This document shows, piece by piece, positions 56,087 through 64,000 of a stretch of DNA of 64,000 nucleotides. The notes beneath the pieces are model-generated. The model was not told the origin of the DNA. It saw only the letters and a program-made list of their open reading frames with translations, and made no database searches. This DNA is from Euphorbia lathyris (lineage: Eukaryota > Streptophyta > Magnoliopsida > Malpighiales > Euphorbiaceae): the NCBI RefSeq assembly GCF_963576675.1, contig NC_088915.1, positions 4,469,001-4,533,000 on the forward strand. The letters are read 5' to 3'. The translations under genes were made by a program, and so were the position numbers. How positions within the stretch are numbered: position 1 is the first letter of the stretch; each line of letters begins with the position of its first letter.

Positions 56087-58951
56087 CTATTTCTTTTTCT
56101 TGCCCTGTGACTGACTTCGCTCGTACTGACGTCGCTCATGCTGAGCTCTTGCAGCTTGCGCTTTCTCCCCTGTTTTGTCAACTTCAGGGAGCTTGAACGC
56201 ATCGGTTAAGATAGCGCGAGTCAGTTCTTGTGAAAGCTCCTTTAGCTTCTCAGCACTCTCATTTACGCCATCAAAGATGGCAACTCCATCAGCTGATACT
56301 TCAACTGGGACTCGAAGATCAGCAGCACTGAGCATGTTTACACTGAAGGCTTGTGCTTTGGCTTGCCAGATGAGATCTTCAGAGAGGCCAGCAAAAATCT
56401 GGTGGAATGTCTTCAAGAGAGCTGAGTCATAATGATGATGCTGGATATTATTATGACGGATGTGGTTGAAAGATTGTTGTGCGAGGGACATCAATTCATT
56501 CTGCTTCAACACGTCAGTATCCATCTCTTGCTTGTTTAGGTTAAGTAGCCTGACGGCCTCACCGATTTGCTCAACCGAGCACTGACTATATGACACCATT
56601 TGCTTATTTGTCTTTAGTTGCTCAGTATAAAGCTGAGCAAAGAGCATTTTGAGTTCCGAGGAAGTGGCGTAGTCAGTGTTCACGGCAGACAACTTCTGAA
56701 CTTGCTGATGAAGAGAGTTCAGATGTTGAACTGTTGTCAGCTGTATCTCTGCCAACTTGGCAAGTGAATCCTGCTTCGCTTGCTGAGCTTGGAAAGACAG
56801 GACTACATTTAACAGATCCTTAAGTCCCTTAACGTCGTTGATAAGCTGAGTGACTTGGGAGAGCTGAGTTGTCTCAGGAAGTGAAGATCCAGCAGCAGGC
56901 GAAGCGGAATGTTGAAGATCATTGATAAGTGCTTGCACTGAGTCAATAAGCTTTTTACCGGACTCAGTGGCAGCCAGATGCACATCATTATGACCAGAAG
57001 AAAATGGAGTGAAGGGAGTGCCCTGGTCAGTGACTGAAAGAGTATGCTCAATCTGCACTTGAGTTGGAGGAATTGTTGATTGATCAACAGAGAGGTTTTT
57101 GGTGGAAGTCATAACCCGAACACTGTCTGTGCTGACAGCGGAAGGATGGGGAGTCAGCACCATGCTTGAGGAGACAGCATGAACAGTGGACGGTTCAACC
57201 TGACTGGTTGAAGTGGTTGAAGTGTTATGGTCGGCATGTTCCTGTTGAGAAGAAACAGAGGCTTGTTTTTCCAACGACGCTGAAGTAGAGGAAGTTGATG
57301 GCCGTTTGAAGAATTTGAGTTGAACAGTAGAAGGGTCCTTAGTTGTTTTTGAAAGAACAATGTCAGGAAGAGTCGATAGTTGCATAGGAGGTTCACTGAC
57401 GATCTTCTCACTGGCTTTAACCAACTTTCGCCTTCTACGGGGTGGAGTGAAGGTAGGAGCAGCTTCTTCTGAGTGAGTAGGAGAGGGTTCCAGTTGCTCA
57501 GTATGAGTCTGGTCAGCTTGCTCTTCAACTTGCTCAACTCCCGCAGCTAACTCAGTGTCAACCTGCACATCTCCACCAGCTAACTCAGTGTCAACCTGCA
57601 CATCTCCACCAGCTAACCCAGTGTTAGCATCCTCAGCTTCAATTTTGCTGGCATATTCCTCAAAATCCTCAGCGTCATCCTGACCGCTGGCTTCAGCTTC
57701 TTCTTCAGCAGTGCTGTCTCCATCAAGTTCTTCCTCAACTTGAGAGATGAAATGGTCATCCAACTGGACCTCAGTTTCCTTAGCATTAGTACCTTGGCAT
57801 TGAGTGAAATGTGAATCACCCGGTACAATAAAATCGGTCGGTATGGCTTCTAGAGGAGTCATAGTTGAAGTCTTCTGCTTCTTCTGAGGTAGCTCAGCAG
57901 CTTCCTCAGTTCCAGGCTCACCTTGCCTGGTTCTCTTTTCAGCTGACTTACCAGCTGACCTCTGCCTCTTTGCTGGAGACTCAACGTTGGATGAAGGAGT
58001 CTCAGCAGATTTTCTCTTGCGAGAAGCTGGGGCCTTAGTTCTTCGCCCTTTCTTAGGCTCAGCAACGGATTCCTCAGCTTGGTCAGTTTGATCAGCAGCA
58101 GCAGCTTTTCCCTTCTTCAAGGGCTGCCCAAACTTCAGCGCCCTCAGCGAGGATGCTATTATCTCAGATCCACGGTAAGATTCCTCACCTTGGAGGTCAA
58201 TCTTGTGGTCGATGAGGATCTTGGTGATGATTGATCCCAACCTCAGTGTACCAGTGCTGCGTAGGGACCCAGCAACGAGGAAGACATGCATGTTTATGGG
58301 GGTGTATGTCAGCATGTGCCATATGAAGCACTGTTCAAAGTTGGTTGCTGACATAGTGCAGTTGATCTTTGGGTAAATGAAGTAACCCAGCAGGTAGTGA
58401 GCCATCTTCTGGTGCTGACCCATTGAAGATGCTGAGACCTCTCCTGAGTAACCCTCAGGTTTGCAGAAGCTGTGGACATAGTTTGTCTTGTCCTGATCTC
58501 CTGACTTCCTCAGCCTTGCTCCCTCAATTTTTAACTGAAGGAGATTTCCTATGTACAGAGGGTTGATGAAGATGGGTTTCCCTCTTACTTCAGTGCATAA
58601 GTAGTCGGTGGAGTCATTGGCAACCTTGAGGTTGTGGTAAAACTCCCTGATAAGGTCAGGATAGGTTTCATCTCTGATAGAGAACAGTCCAGTCCATTCG
58701 TTCTTGGAAATCCATTCGGCAAATGGCTGTTCATGTTGTACGAAATGCTCAGAGACCCATCTGGAAGGTTCAACCTTCCATTCGCGGACATTTTCGAAGA
58801 CCTTGGAGTAGGTCCTGATCTTAACAGCTTTCCATTGGCCAGAAGTTTGGCCAGTTTTACCCTTGCTCGGTGTAGAAGGGTTTCGTGAAGGTTCATCGGA
58901 GCTAGACTTTTGGTGGCCGGCATCGGAGACGTTGAAAGATAACTTAGTCAT
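56087..58951 (-). CDS. Intact 954-codon extra 3' ORF of Sirevirus element B
   Basis: It starts at MTKLSFNVSD (58951) and runs without a stop to 56087. Residues about 50-280 form a globular domain with FAEWISKNEW, IREFYHNL, VRGKPIFINP, MAHYLLGYFIYPKI and HMLTYTPINMHVFLVAG. This pattern resembles the putative plant transposon domain (PF20167-like) and the Athila ORF-1. Residues about 290-560 are acidic and basic, with nuclear-localisation-like clusters (PASRKRK, AKRQR, PRRRRKLVK) and an 11-residue tandem repeat (AGGDVQVDTEL). Residues 560-720 are Ser/Thr-rich. Residues about 740-930 are helical, Gln-rich and coiled-coil-like. A Lys run ends it. No signal peptide or membrane helix is seen, so an envelope role is unlikely; a nuclear or RNA/DNA-associated role is inference. 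It lies 480 bp downstream of pol with its own start. Confidence 0.88.
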   Translation of the reverse strand: MTKLSFNVSDAGHQKSSSDEPSRNPSTPSKGKTGQTSGQWKAVKIRTYSKVFENVREWKVEPSRWVSEHFVQHEQPFAEWISKNEWTGLFSIRDETYPDLIREFYHNLKVANDSTDYLCTEVRGKPIFINPLYIGNLLQLKIEGARLRKSGDQDKTNYVHSFCKPEGYSGEVSASSMGQHQKMAHYLLGYFIYPKINCTMSATNFEQCFIWHMLTYTPINMHVFLVAGSLRSTGTLRLGSIITKILIDHKIDLQGEESYRGSEIIASSLRALKFGQPLKKGKAAAADQTDQAEESVAEPKKGRRTKAPASRKRKSAETPSSNVESPAKRQRSAGKSAEKRTRQGEPGTEEAAELPQKKQKTSTMTPLEAIPTDFIVPGDSHFTQCQGTNAKETEVQLDDHFISQVEEELDGDSTAEEEAEASGQDDAEDFEEYASKIEAEDANTGLAGGDVQVDTELAGGDVQVDTELAAGVEQVEEQADQTHTEQLEPSPTHSEEAAPTFTPPRRRRKLVKASEKIVSEPPMQLSTLPDIVLSKTTKDPSTVQLKFFKRPSTSSTSASLEKQASVSSQQEHADHNTSTTSTSQVEPSTVHAVSSSMVLTPHPSAVSTDSVRVMTSTKNLSVDQSTIPPTQVQIEHTLSVTDQGTPFTPFSSGHNDVHLAATESGKKLIDSVQALINDLQHSASPAAGSSLPETTQLSQVTQLINDVKGLKDLLNVVLSFQAQQAKQDSLAKLAEIQLTTVQHLNSLHQQVQKLSAVNTDYATSSELKMLFAQLYTEQLKTNKQMVSYSQCSVEQIGEAVRLLNLNKQEMDTDVLKQNELMSLAQQSFNHIRHNNIQHHHYDSALLKTFHQIFAGLSEDLIWQAKAQAFSVNMLSAADLRVPVEVSADGVAIFDGVNESAEKLKELSQELTRAILTDAFKLPEVDKTGEKAQAARAQHERRQYERSQSQGKKKK
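57545..57620 (-). repeat. 33-bp tandem coding repeat in the 3' ORF
   Basis: AGCTAACTCAGTGTCAACC-type units start at 57545, 57578 and 57611 and encode repeated TELAGGDVQVD. The length keeps the frame open. The repeat lies in the acidic linker. Confidence 0.88.
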
Positions 58952-59432
58952 TCTTCGAATATGGAGAACTTAGAGGAATTTGAGAGAGAAGAGGTTCAAA
59001 GTGGTTTCTTTGCCTTTAGAATTGATTAAGCGTAAAGAATAAAAGATGGGGAAATTCCCATAATTTATAGATGGAATGAACGGTGTGGATCTTAATCAAA
59101 TCCATGTGTCAGTTTTGCCTTGGGATCATGTACCGACAATGATCCTGGCATTTATGACACATTACGGCGAATACGTCATCCTAGGCTATACGCGTGCTTT
59201 GCATTTATGCTAACGGATCAATCACTCAGTATTTAGAATGTCAAGCATTTGATATTCTGAGTGGTCAGCATTGTTTTTAAGGATGATTTTAAATTCAGGT
59301 TCTAAACTAATTTACTCAGTGTGCAAGTTTACTCAGTATTGTATATTCAGTCAGTTTCGATGAGTTACTCAGCAAACAATAAATCATTCAGCATGTAATT
59401 CACTCATCATTCATATTATTTAGCACATGAAT
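58952..59432 (-). other. Spacer between pol and 3' ORF (element B)
   Basis: No ORF is present. It is collinear with 6649-7256 of element 1 and also holds repeated ACTCAG(T/C)AT cores (about 59223, 59318, 59333, 59366, 59387), but less regularly spaced. Confidence 0.65.
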
Positions 59433-62400
59433 TTATTGAAGAGGATTAAACATACCAATTGATTCTCTCAGTATGCTGAACTGCTCACGGGCCAATGGCT
59501 TCGTGAAGATATCCGCAAGCTGTTCGTCCGTTGGGACAAAGGTCAGCTTGATCTCACCCTTGAGTATATGGTCTCTAATGAAGTGATGTCGAATGCTGAC
59601 ATACTTCATTCTGCTGTGTTGGATTGGGTTCTTTGAAAGATCAATTGCACTTTTGTTGTCACATTTGACTTCAATTGTCTTCGTTTGAACACCATAGTCT
59701 TCAAGTTGTTGCTTAATCCATAGGACTTGAGCAACACAATGACCAGCATCAATGTACTCAGCTTCAGTGGTAGACAAGGCTACTGACGCTTGCTTCTTGC
59801 TGAACCAGGATACAAGATAGCTTCCTAAGAAATGGCAACCTCCAGAGGTGCTTTTTCATTCCAGCTTATCCCGTCCATAGTCAGCATCAGTGTATCCAAT
59901 GAGTGTAAAGTCATGAGTATTTGGATACCACAAACCTGCGTTCACTGAGCTTTGCAAATATCTAATGATTCTTTTTACAGCAATGTAATGAGATTCCTTA
60001 GGGTTAGATTGATATCTAGCACAGTAGCATACTGAAAACTGAATGTCCGGTCTACTGGCTGTTAAGTAAAGTAGAGAGCCTATCATACCTCGATATAATT
60101 TGCTGTCTACTGACTTACCATTCTCATCAGCGCAGAGGACAGTGTCAGTGCCCATAGGAGTGGATATTGGCTTGCAATTTTCCAAGTCATATTTCTTTAA
60201 GATCTCCTTGGCATATTTGGCTTGACTGATGAAGATGCCATTCTTTCCTTGTTTAATTTGAAGACCGAGGAAGAAGTTGAGTTCTCCCATCATGGACATT
60301 TCGAACTCAGTCTGCATTTGCTTGCTAAACTCCTTGCACATTGATTCATTAGTTGCACCAAATATTATATCATCAACATAAATTTGGGCCAGCAGGGTAT
60401 CTTTACCATTTTTTTTCTTAATGAATAAGGTTGTATCAGCTTTGCCCCTGACGTAATTTCTAGTCAGCAGGAAACTGGTCAGCCTCTCATACCAAGCACG
60501 TGGTGCTTGCTTGAGGCCGTACAGAGCCTTTTTGAGTTTATAAACATGGTTTGGGAATTTAGGGTCCTCAAAACCTGGAGGTTGATTTACATAAACCTCA
60601 TCGTTTATAACTCCATTAAGAAATGCACTTTTGACATCCATTTGGAATAATTTAAAATTCATGTAAGATGCATATGCACATAGTATCCTAATTGCCTCTA
60701 GCCTTGCCACTGGGGCAAAGGTCTCACCATAGTCAATACCTTCTTGCTGACTGTAGCCCTGAGCTACAAGCCTTGCTTTGTTCCTGACTACGTTTCCTTG
60801 TTCGTCCATCTTGTTCCGATGGTCTTTTGACTCTTTGGATGAGGCACTAACTCCCATACATCATTTCTTCTAAATTGATCGAGCTCCACTTGCATTGCGA
60901 TCATCCAGAATTCATCGTACTCAGCTTCAGTGAAATTCTTCGGTTCTTGTACTGAGACGAAAGCAACATTGCTGAGGTACTTCATGAGTTGATTCCTTGT
61001 CATCATGGTATTCCCAGCAGAATCAAGGATTGCACTTTCGGAGTGCCCTCTTGGAATCCTTATTTCTTTGGGTAGATTTATGTCTTGTGCTGTTCCTGTT
61101 TCAACAATCTCTGCAGAAGTAGATGGGTCAGCAAAAGTAATCTTAGGTTCACTCTTACTCTTGGTCAGCCTTTTCGTGAATGACTCAGTAACTGGTTCTG
61201 GGTTAACGGTGGTTACTGAGTTTGGATCATCTTCAGTCAGCGGCTGGTATCTACCTGCAGGGTCAGTTTCATCGAACTCTATATGTATAGACTCTTCTAA
61301 AACTTGAGTTCGCTTATTAAAAACTCTGTATGCTTTGCTGTTTGTTGAGTAGCCCAAAAAGATAGCCTCATCAGCTTTTGAATCAAACTTTGCTAAGCTA
61401 TCTTTGGTATTTAAAATAAAACATCTACAACCAAAGGCACGAAAGTATCCAATCTTGGGCTTTCGTCCTTTCCAAAGTTCATAGGGGGTTTTCTTTAATA
61501 TAGGTCTAACTAGAGCCCTATTAAGAATATAGCATGCTGTGTTAATAGCCTCTCCCCAAAAATACTTTGGAAGCCTATGCTCATCCAGCATTGTCCTGGC
61601 TATTTCAACCAGAGTTTTGTTCTTCCTTTCTACAACCCCATTTTGCTGAGGTGTTCTAGGAGCAGAAAAATTGTGGTCAATGCCGCTGGCTTCACAGAGT
61701 TCAACAAACTTTTGGTTTTTGAATTCTCCACCGTTATCACTACGGATGTGAGCTAATTTTAGGTCTTTTTCATTTTCAATTTTTCTAACCAAATTTGAAA
61801 ATGTCTCAAAGGTTTCATCCTTGCTGGTCAGCAGGATAACCCACGTATACCGAGAGAAGTCATCTACAATGACTAAGGAAAATCTTCTTCCACCCAGACT
61901 CAGCGGCTAGACTAGACCAAAGAGATCCAAGTGTAGTAACTCTAACGGATGTTTAGTTGAGACAATATTTTTGCTATGAAAAGATTGTTTGGTTTGTTTT
62001 TCAGCTTGGCAAGCGTGGCATAATTGATCTTTTTGAAATTTAAGTTCAGGCAGTCCCTCAACCAATTGCTTTCTTGCTAGTTTGGCCAGGAGGTCCATGC
62101 TTACATGACCAAGTCTCCTGTGCCATAGCCAGGAATTCTCTTCCTTTGTTACTAAGCACACAGTTTTTGAAAACTTTTTCTCTAAATCTAGCATGAAGAC
62201 ATTATCTATCCGAGGGGCAGTTAAGATTAACTCATTTGTTTTACCCTCTTATATTTTACATCCAGTAGCATCAAATATAACTTTTCTCCCATTGTCACAT
62301 AGCTGAGCTACGCTGAGTAAGTTATATTTGAGTCCGCTGACTAGGGAGACAGATTCAATAGTAGGATTACCTCCGATGGTTCCTGAGCCTACTATCTTGC

Positions 62401-62548
62401 CCTTCTTGTTGTCTCCAAAACTTACGCTACCTCCTCGTTTACGTTCAAACGTGATGAACTGAGTTTCATCACCCGTCATGTGCCTTGAGCATGCGCTGTC
62501 AATATACCACATCTTTGACTTCTCAGCACATCTCAGGCTTACCTGCAT
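59433..62548 (-). pseudogene. Copia pol of Sirevirus element B, broken
   Basis: It starts at MQVSLRCAEKSKMWYIDSAC (62548), with the protease site DSACSRHMTG. Then come WLWHRRLGHVSMDLLAK, the integrase core (LDLFG, RSDNGGEF, NGVVERKNK), RT ([16 protein letters not shown]) and RNase H (STTEAEY, CDNKSAIDLSKNP). In-frame stops lie at 62249-62251, 61907-61909 and 59856-59858. A short deletion near 60835, where a GG..AACAAG context is collapsed, shifts the frame at the start of RT. Pol lies in a different frame from gag here, unlike element 1. Confidence 0.92.
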
Positions 62549-62553
62549 TGTAA

Positions 62554-64000
62554 CTAGTTACTCTTAGATACCCAATTCTTTTTGGGTCCTGACTTGTTAG
62601 GTGCAACAGGTATAGCATCATATTTTATTTTATGGCGACATACATTGACAGTATGGCCATTCTTTCCACAGAAGTCACAGCTGACCTTCTGTTTAGGATT
62701 TTTCACTGACTTGTCAGCACCCCAGTGCTGAGCATGCCAGCACACCTTTGTGGTGTGACCTTTCTTCCCACAGAAGTCACACTGGACTTTTCGCTGGGGA
62801 TTCCATCTCTGCTGAGTACCTTGGTACTGAGTTCTCAGAGAAATATTATTTTTATTTGGAACCTTTAGTTGGTTCTGAATAGTTGTGACGTCCTTCCTCA
62901 GTTTCTTTGAAACTGACTGGACTTCAGAGACAAACTCAACAATGATTTTCATATTATCATGCAGAGTTGAATTGTCCTGAAGAAGGAATCTAAGGTCACT
63001 CAGTTTGACCTCTTCAACTTCGTCATAACGCCTGCTGAGTGCTCTAACTTTCTTATTACACTTTTTGACAAGTGTATAGAGATCACCCAGGGCATTTACC
63101 ATATCATTTCTGAGCTGAGGAAGAGAAATTACCTCATTTGATTGCTCCTCATCATCTGATAGGTCAGCATGCTCAGAGACGCATGGCTCAGCAAGTTCGT
63201 CAGCCATAAAGCATATCTTCGCTGACTCGGTGGCCTCAGTTTCTGTGGAGGAAGACTCATCGCTGTCGCTCCAAGTAGCCACCATTGCCTTCTTCCCACT
63301 CTTCCTGTATTTCCTCAACATGGGGCAGTTTGACTTAATATGGCCAGTTTGATGGCACTCAAAGCATGTAATGGGCTTTGAGCTATCCTTTTTGTATTTG
63401 CTGTCGCTTGAGTCAGCTTTATACTTATCGAACTTTCTGTAAGGCTTCTTTGAGTATTTGTCATTTTTCTTGAATAGCCTTTTCATCTTTCTTGTGAACA
63501 TAGCCATCTCCTCATCATCAGTTGAGCTCCCGTCAGTGGAGTCAGCTTTCATGACAAGGGATTTCTGCTTCTTGTCTTCAGATTTTTCCTTCACCTCAAA
63601 GTTCTTCATGGATATCTCATGGGTCAGCAATGAACCGATGAGTTCGTCATATTTGTATGTGGTTAAATCCTGAGCTTCCTCAACTGCTGTCTTCTTTGCT
63701 TGCCAATCTTTAGGAAGGCTCCTGAGTATCTTTTTGACTTGTTCTTCCTCAGTGAAGATTTTCCCAAGTCTCTTGAGCTCATTAATGATGTTGGTGAACC
63801 TTGCGTTCATGTCTGAAATGCCCTCATCATTGTTCATCTCGAACAGCTCGTACAGTCTCATCTGCTGATTCACCTTGGATTCTTTTACTTTGTTTGTTCC
63901 CTCGTAGGTGACTTCCAGCTTTCTCCAGATCTCTTGCGCCGACTCACAACCTGAGATTTTATTATATTCTGCAGCATCGAGCGCACAGTGAAGCATATTG
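62554..64000 (-). CDS. Gag of Sirevirus element B, N-terminus beyond window
   Basis: The frame is open from the window edge to the TAG at 62554-62556. The UBN2-type capsid region (ILRSLPKDWQAKKTAVEEA) is followed by a basic linker, a knuckle CFECHQTGHIKSNC, a possible coiled coil, and two terminal knuckles CDFCGKKGHTTKVC and CDFCGKNGHTVNVC. Element 1 has three terminal knuckles. It would package element RNA. No lesion is visible in the part seen. Confidence 0.88.
   Translation of the reverse strand, partial: NMLHCALDAAEYNKISGCESAQEIWRKLEVTYEGTNKVKESKVNQQMRLYELFEMNNDEGISDMNARFTNIINELKRLGKIFTEEEQVKKILRSLPKDWQAKKTAVEEAQDLTTYKYDELIGSLLTHEISMKNFEVKEKSEDKKQKSLVMKADSTDGSSTDDEEMAMFTRKMKRLFKKNDKYSKKPYRKFDKYKADSSDSKYKKDSSKPITCFECHQTGHIKSNCPMLRKYRKSGKKAMVATWSDSDESSSTETEATESAKICFMADELAEPCVSEHADLSDDEEQSNEVISLPQLRNDMVNALGDLYTLVKKCNKKVRALSRRYDEVEEVKLSDLRFLLQDNSTLHDNMKIIVEFVSEVQSVSKKLRKDVTTIQNQLKVPNKNNISLRTQYQGTQQRWNPQRKVQCDFCGKKGHTTKVCWHAQHWGADKSVKNPKQKVSCDFCGKNGHTVNVCRHKIKYDAIPVAPNKSGPKKNWVSKSN

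Larger units (their letters stand above)
54217..64000 (-). mobile_element. Sirevirus-like element B, 3' LTR to gag (continues past window)
   Basis: Order on the minus strand from the window edge: gag, protease, integrase, RT, RNase H, spacer, intact 3' ORF, polypurine tracts, 3' LTR (54217-55559). It is in the same orientation as element A and inserted in A's 3' ORF. The expected target duplication is AGTAT (54212-54216). The 5' LTR is beyond 64000. Confidence 0.88.

Noticed and set aside
56087..58951. Calling the 3' ORF an envelope gene
   Set aside because: No signal peptide, no membrane helix, no furin-like site, and nuclear-localisation-like clusters instead.
59433..62548. Endogenous pararetrovirus
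   Set aside because: LTRs, tRNA primer site and integrase-before-RT order show a Ty1/copia element.

Overview
This window is nuclear DNA of a flowering plant, most likely a eudicot. The signs are Ty3/gypsy Athila-type and Ty1/copia Sirevirus-type LTR retrotransposons, abundant hAT- and Mutator-type non-autonomous DNA transposons, plant mobile domain (PMD) sequence, and one intron-rich plant gene with GT-AG junctions. I see no bacterial, organellar, rRNA or tRNA genes and no CRISPR array. I do not name the species.

Layout. 1-19257 is one non-autonomous Athila-like element on the + strand: the tail of its 5' LTR, a tRNA-Asp primer site, a repetitive leader, a broken gag, no pol, an ORF-1-like pseudogene and a complete 3' LTR. 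A Sirevirus-like copia element on the minus strand (1880-13651, 11.8 kb, LTRs of about 1.4 kb) sits inside its gag and is bounded by the 5-bp duplication AACCT. The Athila element itself sits in a decayed PMD gene (19258-20965, minus). 21000-35500 is a graveyard of DNA transposons (hAT, MULE-like, foldback, Stowaway-like) and of decayed gypsy and copia pol fragments.

35760-43850 holds the only credible host gene, + strand: a four-helix membrane protein resembling the AGTRAP family, with two 5'-UTR exons and five coding exons. Its introns carry a tandem duplication, a SINE/LINE tail and a solo LTR with a GC-rich core. 44400-51423 is again MITE-rich. From 51424 to the window end two more Sirevirus-like elements lie on the minus strand. 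Element B (54217 onward) has inserted into the 3' ORF of element A (51424-54216), and both continue beyond the window.

How the parts work together. In each Sirevirus-like element the gag (UBN2-type with several CCHC knuckles), protease, integrase, reverse transcriptase and RNase H are followed by a separate long 3' ORF. In element B that ORF is an uninterrupted 954 codons, although the adjacent pol carries stops and a frameshift. It has no signal peptide or membrane segment, so it is not envelope-like. Its N-terminal domain looks like the putative plant transposon domain that also appears in the Athila ORF-1. This 3' ORF, the 17-18-bp repeat array upstream of it and the multiplied polypurine tracts beside the LTR are the most interesting features here. 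All element genes other than this ORF carry inactivating lesions. Family assignments rest on motifs read by eye and no database search was run.
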